Source: Glandiceps talaboti
Lineage: Eukaryota; Hemichordata; Enteropneusta; Spengelidae
NCBI RefSeq assembly: GCF_964340395.1
Contig: NC_135556.1
Location: forward strand, 7,676,001 to 7,740,000
Direction: 5' to 3'
Length of the DNA: 64,000 bases
Positions 44,474 to 56,360 of the stretch are shown here, one piece after another. A program made the translations under genes and the position numbers. Position 1 is the first letter of the stretch. Every line of letters starts with the position of its first letter. The notes under the pieces were generated by a model. That model searched no databases and was not told where the DNA came from. It saw only the letters and a program-made list of their open reading frames with translations.

Positions 44474-44555
44474 CATGGTTGTGGTCTCATGCTAACAGTC
44501 ACGAAATGTTGCACAACATTTTGTGACCGCTAGCATCAGACCACAGCATAACATG
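44474..44555. repeat. 82-bp imperfect hairpin (palindrome)
   Basis: The left arm CATGGTTGTGGTCTCATGCT...AATGTTG pairs with the right arm CAACATT...AGCATCAGACCACAG..TAACATG, with few mismatches and one small bulge. The centre is TGTTGCACAACA. The size resembles either a small foldback transposon remnant or a microRNA-like hairpin. The very tight loop favours the transposon reading. Confidence 0.7.
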
Positions 44556-45656
44556 TACTCAGTGTTACCGGAACTACCTTCATTCATGGGTTTCCGCTTC
44601 CGGTTGAACGTTTCAAGTTACAATAAGTAGCGGCCATATTGGATTTGTCACTGCTGTCAAAAAAAATATAACAGTTCACTCTCTAATCTCATAATCTGCA
44701 AAGTAATACTCATGTCTTTTGAGAATGAATTACGTCATATTATTGATATATTACTATGTTTATGTTTCACCACCACTCCCATCCCTGATCTAGTATGTGA
44801 GTAAAACAGAAATGCTGGGACGTTGATGCATGTCTCCAACACCAACAGCTGTGTGACACTTTTAGCTGTACATAACATTCCTGTGTGTCAGTTAATCCAT
44901 TTGGTCTAATTTTGTTACACTTTGCCCTTTATTGCTTTATTAATTTAATGGTTCTATAGTAGGTATGACGAAGTATAATTTCTTCTTGCCTGTATTTGTT
45001 TTGTGTTGGGGTGTGTTTTTGTTTTCTCTCTGTCCTTCTATGTCTGAAATAGAAACTTGCCTTTGCCTTCAGTATTATTAATATTTTTGTATGTAGTTCT
45101 GAAATTGTATCCTGGGCTTCTCAGTGACTCTATTAAGGCTTCTTATACTATAAAGAATAATACATATTTTTTTAACTGCCTGTGTGTCAAATTCACGGTC
45201 TTTTACATGTAAAGGGTATATGACAACATGCAGCACAATCATACTTCGAGTGACTTCTCAGTGGAGAAGCCATCATGGTTGGGGTAGATTTAAATGGATC
45301 ATTTGAATTAATTCTTGTTACTTTAATGTATGTATGCTTGTAATTACGTATCGTACTAGTTATGCTTCAGGTTTTCATGTTCAGCCTATTTACATCACCA
45401 TCTCATCATAAATAATGAAAGCAAGTAATTATACTATATGGCTATTAATCAAATTGATTAAAATTCAAGCGATTTACGCAAATCTAGACTAAATAATACA
45501 TTTTGTTTATATATATGCCAATGTCCTTGTTCTCACTTATAAGCAGCCGCTGTCACTTCACCATTACAAATTTGTAAATAGTCTTATTTCACACATTCGT
45601 AATTGTTAATAAAACAGCAGAGCTTCTAAAATAAGTATGGCAATTTATAACGCTAC

Positions 45657-45706
45657 TGTTTACAATTATTAGTCAACATTATCAGGCAGCTGCACAGTGT
45701 AAATTA
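45657..45706 (+). repeat. Dispersed 49-bp repeat, copy 2
   Basis: Same segment as 43677-43725 in the same orientation. Sharp loss of similarity at both ends suggests a mobile or conserved non-coding unit rather than a large duplication. Confidence 0.65.
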
Positions 45707-47080
45707 TGTAAACATTTCGAAATACAAATTTTACCAATTTCAACTGAAATATGAATGACTTTCTTCAAAATTTTGACATGAAACGCGCGGATGACTGATG
45801 ACGTGTGATTAGTACCTAACAATCAGGTGAGAAAATGTCATGCTTCTATGTTTAAGGAAAAGTACATTTTCTGGGACCAATTTCCTGAAAATCAAACTTC
45901 TTGAAGCATAGCCAAACTTTTGTATCGTGGTCTTTTTGAAATAATGAAAGAAATATTGGGGTTCGCTGTCATATTGTAACGGGAATCGAAAATAAATATT
46001 ATTTCAACAGTATTCCCGGCCATATTGGATTTTAAAATGGCGACATCATTTTGAGCTTATACAAATAATGTGTACGTTGAACGCTGTTTTCTGTTGTTGT
46101 TGTTTTTTTGGGGGGTGTGGTCGAGTGTACTTGAACAAAGTAACGGCAGTAGCTTAGCCTTTCATTTTCGAGGCGTACACTGCGTTAATTAACAATTTTT
46201 GAAGTCATTTCATGGCCATGGGTAATGATTGTGTGAGAACGGCCATAGAAACCCGGATGTGCCACTCCCATAATGGAGATTGTCGTCGGCGGATGTCACA
46301 ATGAAAATTGGGAACTGCAACGTGTGCACTTTCGTTGCGTTTGCTCTCATCAATACGAATGAAGATTGGAAGAAAGATAGATTCATCTCGTAATAATGCC
46401 ACAGCAATATAGTAACCGATGTATTTATCATGACAGCCTTGTAGATGAAAACATCAACTTCAGTGAACAGGGACATTGTGTTTACGACTTGCGTTTTTCA
46501 CACTAAACGTAAACAATTATCTTATACTATGTACGAAATCATGATAAATGAAACAGAATTCAAGTTCTTATATACTGTGGGATTCAAATGTCTCATTCCT
46601 CAAAACTGATTTTTTTCCCCAACCATTCATCGCCCTAACTTACATACACATATACGACTCTCTGTGGCTATTCTGAAGTCTCAGAAAACTATAAATACCA
46701 CAATTGACGCGTGCAACTTTCCGAAATCCATTTTCGAATAACACATAATGCTTCGGTGTGTAAAGTGTGAAGTTGTAGATTCATCACTCCTGACGGATTA
46801 ATAAATTTAAATGTGAAATGGGTTTTACATCAGTCGGTGTTTCAGAAACGATACTTATGGTACAAAATTCATTATCTTTATGAACATCCAGAGTGTCATT
46901 TTCCTTTTTCCTTTATTCCTCGGATAATAACGTCATTAAATTGGCGGTACTTATTTTACAGCAAAGGCCGAGTCTGGCAATACCTACTGTAATCATTTTA
47001 TCGCCTTGTGAGAAATGTAAACAGTAGTAGAACAAATTTAAAGAGGAGAGGGGGCGACGAACGACAGACAAACAGACGGT
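45707..47080. other. Intergenic sequence without recognisable gene
   Basis: Two overlapping minus-strand open frames at 46205-46476 are not recognisable. No repeat array seen. Confidence 0.55.
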
Positions 47081-47082
47081 CT

Positions 47083-47108
47083 GTCAGTCAGTCAGTCAGT
47101 CAGTCAGT

Positions 47109-47145
<37 letters not shown>

Positions 47146-47167
47146 GCACGCACGCACGCACGCACGC
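47083..47167. repeat. Compound microsatellite (GTCA)n-(GACA)n-(CGCA)n
   Basis: Three adjoining tetranucleotide blocks of 25, 34 and 24 bp, differing by single-base steps. Confidence 0.95.
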
Positions 47168-48941
47168 AGACGTGCTGTGAGAGAAGACTTTAATCCCAGG
47201 ATCCGGAGCCTCAATTGTTCCAGATGCAAGATTGTAAGCTCTCCGGGGAGTTGATAAAAAAATTAAGAGCACTGTGTCGCTATTGGTCTGCACCACAGGT
47301 AAAACTTTGAAGCGCTTTGAGAACAGTGTGTTTGAAACTGCTAGATAAGAAGATACATTGTTTATTAAATAGGCAGGTAAGTGCATTTATTACAGATCAG
47401 AGGAGGAAAGTGAGACTAAACAAACACAAATAAACACAGCTAGTAGGATGATGGCATGACGTGAGATAGAGGCATCGGTATGCTCTACAAACGTATTCGT
47501 ATTAGAAAGAATTCATCAGACTGAAATAGTAATCTGACATAGCTTAGAGAATATCTTGTCCTTCTTACAACGCAAGCTTAACAATTTGATTGATACAGGG
47601 CTACGTTTACATCATAACTAATACAAATTGTTATAGTATTTGAAAACCCAATCATGCTCTACATATTTTGAACTGTCACTGTAGCTATGTTATTGCTCTG
47701 GAAGCTATAATGTCATATTTTATAGTGGTCGGAGTTTAGACGTATGAGTTAGCTATCTATGAATCTTGACGGCCTGGACTCCACTGTACGATCATAGTCA
47801 TCATTATATACTCTGTCAATAGTAATTTATCCTACATTATAATACATCATTTACATATAGCCTTCACAGATTGGCTTAAATCATATCGCGTGGTATGGAC
47901 TAGTGACCCATGGTGACCTCAATTTGCATGTAGGTGGCACCAGTCGCATTGTAGTTTCCCCAGGAAACATGTAGCATGGAAGTCTTATCGGTGTTTCGAC
48001 TATGGAAAGAGTATGTGTTTGAAAGTATGATGCATTATAAAAACATTATTGCCTGACCTTATTTGGGTACCAGAAAATGTCATATTACGCCTCATGCTTT
48101 GAATTTGCACAAAGGTGGCATACCATATAGTGGGCTTATGAACATTTGTTTACTTTGAATGAATGGGTGGGTGCCATAAAAGCATGATAAATAATATGAG
48201 ACTTGATTGAAGCTTAAGAGTTTCCCATTCCCTACGATACAACAATGATGTTAGTATCACTAGTGTGGTACATGCACAAGACACCAGTCTGTACTTCAGA
48301 AGGTTGCAGAACGAAGCCGAGGGACAGTAGTACCTTGTGACAACGTCTTATCACTAGACTTAACCAACTTCTTTCAAATTTTGTGCAATGGTGTCACAGA
48401 ATATTGGACGAATAACTTTTGATCAATTCGAATCAAAACTCTTTGTAAAAGCCCACTGCAGCACAAAACTAGTTCAAGATTAAAGTCATATATGTATTCA
48501 TGTACTGCTGATTCAGAATATTAGACCTACACTCATGACTCACTGGTGCTCATATATTTTTTTCACTTCAAAGGTAACTCAATGTACATTTGTTGTTAAA
48601 GGGTGTGGTCGGCACTTGTTTCTAATATATCCAGTATCCAACTATATTGCATAATTGCTTTTTTTGTGTGGAACTGTTTTGTGTACAGACTAGTGGAGAT
48701 ATATAGGACGTTCCAAATGGGGAATTTATTTTATCTCAGTTTCCCAGTACATTAACTTAAGGTAAAAGTGCCTTTGCCACACAATACATCATTCAAAATT
48801 ACATCAATAGCACTATTACATTGATGTATGAATAATCAGGTGAATTAAATTGTGGGCGAATATTGATTAGAGAGAAAGAGCTTTTAATACAGAGTTAAAA
48901 AGTAGCATAGAAAACATTTGAAAACTACCTTAAGTACCGTA
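47168..48941. other. Intergenic sequence without recognisable gene
   Basis: No gene or repeat array that I can support. Confidence 0.55.
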
Positions 48942-50530
48942 AGTAGGTCACCACAATACGTGAGTGGTGTTGTGCACAGGGTATGCGTTATCATATTTTG
49001 TGAATGGTGTGATATGATGGAAGTATGTCACCACGTTTTGTGGGTGTTGTTCTTTAGGGGAAGTATGCCGTCACGTTTTGTAAGTGGAGTGGTCTAGAGG
49101 AAGTGTGCCATTTCTTTTCGTTAGTGGAGTGGTGTATAAGAGGTGTGTCGCTGTGTTTTGTAGAAGGAGGGTGTTGGAGGAAATATGCTACCACATTTTT
49201 CTAAGTGGATTGGTGTGGAGGAAGCATGTCATCTCGTTTTTTGAGTGTTATGGTTTTGGGAAAGTGTGCCACAATGTCTTGTGAGTGGAATGATCTTGAG
49301 GAAGTGTGCGACCATCTTTTTGGGTTGAAGGGTGTGAAAGAAGAATGTCACAATGTTTTGTGAGTCTGGAGGATATATGTCATCATATTTTGTGATAGGA
49401 ATGGTCTGGAGGAAGTCTATCACTGCATTTTGTCAGTGTTATGGTCTGAATGAAGTGTTTTGTGAGTGTTATGGTCTGGAGGACGTATGTTACCACATGT
49501 TGTCAGTGTTATGGTCTGGAGGAAGTATTTTCGGAGTGTTATGTCTGGACAACGTGTTTTGTGAGTGTTATGATCTGGAGGAAGTATCCAACCATCCTTT
49601 GTGAGAGGAGGGTGTAGATAAAGTGTGCCAGAACGTTTTGTGAGTGGAGTGGACTGGAGGAAGTATGCCGTCAAATTCTTTTAGTGGAATGGTCTGGAGG
49701 AAGTATGTTATCCCATTTTGTGAGTGAAAGGATGAGGAAGGTATGTCACGATATCCATGATCTGTGGATTGGAAAGTCTGGAAGAAGTGAGCTAGAGGGG
49801 TACGGTGTGGAGGAAGGAAGTGTGCTACCATGTTTTGAGAATGGAAGGGTATGGGAAAAGTTTGCTACCACATTTTGTGAGTGAAATGGATAGGAGGAAG
49901 TGTGATACCATGTTTATTGTCTGGAATGGTGTGAAGAAGGTGAACCACCACATTGAGTGAGGGTGTGCAATGTTGTGGAGAAAATTGTAGTGAGTAGCAT
50001 GGCATGGAGGAAGTGTGCCACCACGTTTTGTGAGGAGCATGGTATAGAGGAAGCGTGCCACTACGTTGTGAGTTGCATGATATGAAGCAAGTGTGCAGCC
50101 ACGTTTTGTGAGTAGCATGGTATGGAGGAAGTGTTCCACCACGTTTTGTGAGTAGCATGGTATGGAGGAAGTGTTCCACCACGTTTTGTGAGTAGAATGC
50201 TATGAAGGAAGTGTGCCACCATGTTTACTTAGACGTTCATAACTTAGACGTTAGTTTTGTGACGTTTTGTGAGTAGCATGGTATAGAGGAAGTGTTCCAC
50301 CACGTTTTGTGAGTAGAATGCTATGAAGGAAGTGTGCCACCATGTTTACTTAGACGTTAGTGGAATGGTCTAGGAAAAGTATATCAACATGTTTTGTTAG
50401 TGGGGATGTGGAGAAAGTACGACTATGCTTTCTGTCAGTGGAGGGGTGTGGAGAAAGCGTGTCACACCGGAATAGTGTGCCACCATGCTTTGTGACTGAA
50501 ATGGTGTGAATGTATTTTTGAATGTCTTCC
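48942..50530. repeat. 40-bp minisatellite, about 39 diverged copies
   Basis: Repeat unit close to GGAGGAAGTGTGCCACCACG followed by TTTTGTGAGTGGAATGGTCT (40 bp). Two neighbouring units at 50111-50190 are identical. Older units to the left are more diverged, with deletions. A three-unit block is duplicated at 50191-50238 and 50312-50359 (offset 121 bp) with an inserted CTTAGACGTT motif. Long open frames on the minus strand arise because the unit lacks stops in some frames. 40 is not divisible by three, so the reading frame changes from unit to unit. Confidence 0.93.
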
Positions 50531-51343
50531 ACTAAATTTGAAAACTTCTTCTGGTTTTCATATACTTAAAGGAAGTCCCATGAACATTACAATTGTCTCG
50601 TTCACTTGAGTTGTTCTTATTCTATTCACTCTATCAATAATGCACTTTTAATTTTGACAGTAAAACCATTTCCCATAGATGAACATCGTTGTGACTCTAT
50701 CTGTTCGAACTTTTGTAGTTGGATTATCTTTTGACATAGACACATAAAAGGTCGGCTATGTAACCAACACGTAATACCCACATAGATTAACCGCATAAAA
50801 TATCCAGTATCGATTTCAGGAAATCATACACGAACAAAAATAGGAAGTTAATGCCATAAAGACCTTTCTTGTGTTTAATTTCCATTTAGGTGTTAAGCTC
50901 TTAATACCTACATCGGATGGCAAAGTAACTTTGTAAGGCGACTGTCCTAATCTTATTACTTGCCTTCATTGTATTTTCCTTTCAACAAAACTACGTTTCG
51001 TGCTTGGTTCATAACTACATCTAAGCTTTTTGTTGTTGAAAGTCTCTTGGTGATGGTAAGCTGAAGCAAAGAATGGCGAGTGTTATAAATACCTGGCATC
51101 TGCACCATCCTGAGCATGTAACACTTATAATGCACACTCTCAGAATGCCTCCTATCTTCCTTCTGCTCTATCGGTTGGCTCATCCATCTGACTTTCCTGT
51201 CCCTCACAAACACACCTATCCACACACATTCTCATTCTCTCTCTCTCTCTCTCTCTCTCCTATCTCTGTGTGTATTTAGTCTCTCTCGTTGCCTGTCTCT
51301 CGATACTTCTTTCTCTTTATGTCTCTGTCTCTGTTTCTTTCTT

Positions 51344-51379
<36 letters not shown>

Positions 51380-52318
51380 GTTATCAAGCGATGATAAAGC
51401 AAAGTGGTATTTGCTATTTAATATTTTGTGTTTCTAATGCGAGTTACACAAACTGAGTTAGTTAGCAATTTCATGTTAAAGAGAGCATAAAATGCACTCA
51501 TAACTACTTTTGTATCGTTCCTTTTCTTCGGCAGGTAAAGTGCATTGACTTTGACTTCACTCACAAATCAATTTTTCATTTCAGGAGACAAAGTATTGTC
51601 AATCGAAATCAAGCTAACAACTTGATGTAGTCATCACCTTCCGAGGAAATAACATAAAAAGCAAACGGCACCTCTTTAATAAGGGGAATGTTTTTACATT
51701 GCTTCAATATATCATGCGGAGTCCCTGAGTGGTTGCCAAATACATTCATCAATCATAAGAGCTTCGCTTTTCAACTGCCAGTAAATTGTAAGATTGTAAT
51801 GCAGCGAACACATCTCAGGAAGCCGTACGTCTAACTACCATATTAATTCAATTCATCACGATATCTTCTACCATACATCATCACGTCTGCCTTGAATGCT
51901 GATTATTATCTGCTGCCAACCATGTTTTAATATCGTGAAAAATAATTCGAAAAATTGAATATCATAAATATGATTTAGAAAAATGGGTGCATCTCAAATC
52001 CTCAGTAATAAGGCATGTCATCACGTCATGGATGGGCCATGATGGGTCTTCATGACATCATGGTGACATCATGACATCACGAAATAATATTCAAAGTACT
52101 TTATCCAAAGTGCTATATTCATGCTTCACGTCCATTTCAATTATAATACAGTTTCTGCATATGTATTATTGCAGAACAGGACACTTTTGTATTTAGTGTT
52201 CTCTTCATGAATACTATTTCTATTTCCTATAATTTATAGCAAATGTTACAGTAATGTTTAATATCTTGCCTAATTTGAATTACGGTGACTTGAAAAACGT
52301 ATTATTGGAAATATCACG
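50531..52318. other. Intergenic sequence with short CT/CA tracts
   Basis: Contains (CT)n at about 51236-51260 and (CT)n-(CA)n at about 51343-51380, plus a CATGATG/CATCATG-rich stretch at 52012-52082. No gene recognised. Confidence 0.6.
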
Positions 52319-52319
<1 letters not shown>

Positions 52320-52400
<81 letters not shown>

Positions 52401-52441
52401 AAACATAAATATATATGTAAAACATATATATATATATATAT
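52320..52441. repeat. (AT)39 microsatellite and partial duplication
   Basis: About 78 bp of AT dinucleotides, then two copies of an ATATATGTAAAACATA word (about 52390-52428) and a shorter AT tract. Confidence 0.95.
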
Positions 52442-52736
52442 ACATGTAATTAAACTCATGATATTTGCAATGACGTCTTTACATAATTATTGGGGATATT
52501 ACTTTTCATACCAGGAGAGACTTAACCAACAAATTTCTGCAGCACTCACAATGTGTCTTTTTCTAATGATTTCTCACTAATATCATTTCTCGCGTTCAAG
52601 TGTTTACATTTTTATACTTCTAATGTAATTTGTTTGTTTTTTTACATTTTTCATTGTATACTGTTTAGTCTTTATGTTGTTTAAATTTGTTTATATTTCC
52701 AATGTATATTGTTTACGCCTCTAACCAAATGGTAGC

Positions 52737-52982
52737 CTGCAAAACTGGATGGATGATCTTAACAAGATTCAACTCAACATGCCTCACAACACTAGTCCAT
52801 CCCTGCCAGACCATACACTCGCCATCCTAGTTGCTAGAACCTACTCACTGGACAGAAGCTTCATCCACTTGGCTGTCGGGATATGGAATAGTCTTACTGA
52901 TTATGTTGCTGGGGACATCTCTGGCACTGGACTCCAAGCCTTCAAAGGCTGGTCACATGGTTTCCTTCTGACTAGGCCATAA
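52737..52982 (+). pseudogene. C-terminal tail of a non-LTR retrotransposon reverse transcriptase (fragment)
   Basis: The open frame reads LQNWMDDLNKIQL.., then RTYSLDRSFIHLAVGIWNSL and GLQAFKGWSHGFLL, ending at TAA (52980-52982). R-T-x-S-L-D-R-S-F-x-x-x-A-V-x-x-W-N-S-L and the following GLQAFK are typical of the extreme C-terminus of LINE-type polyproteins, downstream of the reverse-transcriptase domain. The catalytic domain is absent, so this is a 5'-truncated, inactive copy. The sequence downstream to about 53170 may be its 3' UTR. Confidence 0.75.
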
Positions 52983-53170
52983 CTGATGGTTCTTTTTATT
53001 TTTCTTCATTTGAGCTGCAGTGAACCATTTGATTGGCCTACTGGAGCATCATTTATGTTCTGGAGGGTTATTGTTCACATGTGCACATTATATACAAAAA
53101 AATACAAACAAAAAACACAGCGTCCTTTACCTGCACACAGTATTATTCAGACAATTTATATGCCTTTGCT

Positions 53171-54978
53171 AAACTAGTCATATATTAAACCATTACAAAG
53201 CTTTACTTTGATAATATCGCATTACCAGTATGTTATTAATATTTTACCTTCTTCCATTTTGTAAAATTATCGATACAAATATTGAATTTCATAATTTCCT
53301 TTTTGCTAAGTGCAGTAACTTTCATTTTCATTTTAATATTATAGTAACGTTAATGCATATTTGTCTAACTGTATTTTATTTATTTATTTGCTTACCCTAA
53401 TCAATTTCATTGTTTTATTTATAAGTTAACTCACTTTTCCTTATGCTTCTCCGCTTACTTTGTGTGTACATATTTTAAGAATTATTTAAGATTTTTCTCA
53501 AACCTTGTACTTGAATTCGAAAATACTGTTCATTTTTGTCCAAAATGATAATGTAACTAGGACTTTTCTTGTGACCATGAATGGTTTGCGTACGTTTTTA
53601 CTCGCATTTATTATTTATTTGCATTCTAAGATTTGAACACAGTTGTGTGTAGAGCTAGAAATTTGCCGGATATAGATCACCGTCACTGTCTCCCCTCCCC
53701 AACCGCCCCCCCCCCCCCCAGCTAAGAAAAAGTTTACTATATCACTGATGCTATATTGTTAATGCCTCTAAAATATGGTCATTAGCTTAAAAGCTTCTAT
53801 TCTACTTTCTAAAATTGAAATATTATGTTTTGTCATTATTTTCTATCAGTTCCTATTACATTTAACTTCGTAAATCGCATACCCTATATTATGCGTGGTG
53901 AAATGGAACTTGAATCAATCACACATTTAGATACCATGACCGTATGAGATATCATTAAATAATTGCTATATTACGTGTGAAAATGAGTGTAAGAGGGGAA
54001 GAGTATTAGGGGTCAAAAATTGACTTTTTCAATATTTGATAATCAATTCAAGGAAAAGGCAGCACATAAGGCTTTTACACCAAACTCATAGGATCACTGA
54101 ATGTAAGGGTGCCATTGTAACTCTGTTTGTTAAATGTATGTTTTTAGTCGGAGGCATCACAACGTGAACTTCAAATCACGCAAAAATAGTTGTTGTATTC
54201 GAAAATACTTAGATATCATTTCCTGACATTTCTCTTCGTTCAGCAAAGGAAAATGCAAGTGTGAAAAGAATCTTCCGACTACGTGAAATATATTTCCTTT
54301 TTTTAAATGGTACATGTAAAAATAATGACGATTTTGAACGGTTTGTCTTATATCCTATGAACCACAGAACTAATGACGTAAACCCGATTTGTCATGACGT
54401 AGAACGTCATATTTCATATTTTACACTTGGGCAGTGTATAAAAGAAAATTTAATCCTTATTGTAGAAGTATTTTATTCACCAGTTATAATTTCAACAGAG
54501 AATTACAATCAGTACGAAGTAGGCGTTGACGTCTTACCTCTAAGTGCACAATCGACGTTGACAGAGTTCAGCTGGATGTCAACTGCATAAAAGTGAAGTC
54601 AATGTTTATACCTAACACACGGCAATAAAGCGTTTTTATATTCCATGCAATCTTTGAACTTCCAACATTTTCCGTTAATGAATGAAATAGTGGATAGCCA
54701 TAGTACATTTTGATAATTATGCTGCAAGGCTCTATAGTACATAACAGTGGTATGTATTGTGGTATGTACAGTGTAACAGCAGCTCATGGGTTTGTTGTAA
54801 TGGTGGGATACAACCACGCTCTATAATGATATGTCGTCTGCTTGATAATTGTGAAATACTCAGACTCGTACATCACACTCTTTAATCCCTGTTTTTCACC
54901 TTCAAATAATCTCATCCATATTACTGCATACTATGACAGAACCCCGTGACACGCGAGTGCAAGTGTAGCGCATTCGGG
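53171..54978. other. Intergenic sequence without recognisable gene
   Basis: Contains a poly-C tract at about 53706-53719. The 109-codon open frame at 54261-54590 has no recognisable domain and an A/T-rich composition like its surroundings. Confidence 0.55.
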
Positions 54979-55115
54979 ATATTTGCACATGTACTTGCAG
55001 TGTTCTCTGGACCCATAGTTTCATGAGCGGAGTACGTGAAGGTGTAGCAGAAAACACTGCAAGCAGAGTGCAAATATAACAGGTTACCCGCAAGTGCACT
55101 TGTGGGTAACCTGTT
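54979..55115. repeat. Two adjacent foldback structures
   Basis: The first: ATATTTGCAC..CTTGCAGTGTT.TCTG (54979-55009) pairs with CAGA.AACACTGCAAG..GTGCAAATAT (55048-55077), with a loop of about 38 bp. The second, directly after it: a 38-bp palindrome (55078-55115), AACAGGTTACCC and its complement around AAGTGCACTT, with one mismatched pair. Together they resemble a foldback transposon remnant. Confidence 0.7.
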
Positions 55116-56195
55116 GTGTGTATCCACCAATGCCGATAAATTTACCTAACAAAAACCAAAGGAGGGTGGCCTCGGTACCAATGCCTGTGATGTCATGGCC
55201 TTATTGCTATTCAGAGTGAAAATCGGGTCTCAACCAAAATCTGGTCAATTGATTCTGTCTGCTATTTAATCTTTCCACAAATCCATCTATTATTTTTAGA
55301 TCCCCTGCCGAAAACAGACTGACAAACAGACAACAGACAGACAGACTGGAGTGAAACATAACCTCCGGCCAAGCTCATTGGTAGATATGACGACAAAAAT
55401 AAAACTTTGGAAGTAAGACGTCTATATTGTAATTAGTAAAGGAACATAAGCTCGAAGTTTTCCATGTGGTACATTTATCCAAATCGCTCCTCTAATTGAC
55501 AAACCACAATTATCTTCTATTTCTCCATAATGCAATTAATTTTTTTTTCATATACATCATTGATAAATGTCCATCTTTGACACTTTTAGAGTATTTCTGT
55601 CACATACATCATAACGTATTCGGAATATGAAAGGGGTCCAAGATCATTCTTTTGATCACAGGCGCGTATGAATTGTGTATTTTTTTCAATTTGAAAACGA
55701 TGCGGTTAATTTGTAAATGAGATAGAAACACAATGGCTTAATTGTGGTTGTGGGTGTAGGTGTAGAAGCGATACCTGTCACACAATGTAATTTTCCATCG
55801 TCAAGTAACTCAAATGTAATTTTCATCACGTTTTAATTAAACGACCTGATTTTACTATTATATCTTTTCTCGGTATATTTTGAGTCGACAATGTTTTGTG
55901 ATTCATGTCTGTTAATAAAACATCACGTGGGGTTGCAAATGTACAAAGGGGGCTAAGACCTTCAAAGTGTTAGATGCATAAATTGATATCTATAAAATAA
56001 GCCGATCTAATTGGATTTCTGCCAATGTTTTCCAGGAGAGATGTCTTCGTTGATAGTTTACAACTCAATGTCGAGATTTACATAAAAAATCAATCACGTT
56101 CTAGGTGATTAATTCCATAGTGATGTAATCATGCATTTTATCGAAGTAATGATTAAAAAAATTACATTCATTGCCGTCAATATTGGTTTTGATGT
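55116..56195. other. Intergenic sequence without recognisable gene
   Basis: No gene, RNA or repeat array that I can support. Confidence 0.55.
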
Positions 56196-56196
56196 T

Positions 56197-56249
56197 GTTG
56201 TAGGTGGCGGTGGAGGTGGTGGTGTTGTTGTTGTTGTTGTTGGTGTTGG

Positions 56250-56292
<43 letters not shown>
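56197..56292. repeat. GTT/GGT trinucleotide repeat
   Basis: About 95 bp of GTT units with GGT variants. Confidence 0.93.
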
Positions 56293-56294
<2 letters not shown>

Positions 56295-56360
56295 AGATAT
56301 TAATATCTGACTAATGTAAACTCTATTTAAGATATTAATATCTGACTAATGTAAACTCTA
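56291..56360. repeat. Perfect 35-bp tandem duplication
   Basis: Two identical copies of a 35-bp unit beginning TTTAAGATATTAATATCTGA, directly after the GTT array. The unit contains the palindrome AGATATTAATATCT. Perfect identity implies a recent event. Confidence 0.9.

Noticed and set aside
49825-50182. Minus-strand open frames of 105 codons with repeated HFLHTMLLTKRGGTL-type sequence, suggesting a repeat protein
   Set aside because: The 40-bp unit shifts frame every copy, there is no start context or splice structure, and the divergence shows no coding bias.
47083-51000. CRISPR array or bacterial-type repeats
   Set aside because: The arrays are contiguous tandem repeats without unique spacers, in animal DNA.
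54261-54590. 109-codon open frame on the plus strand
   Set aside because: No recognisable domain, composition like the surrounding non-coding DNA, no supporting exon neighbours.
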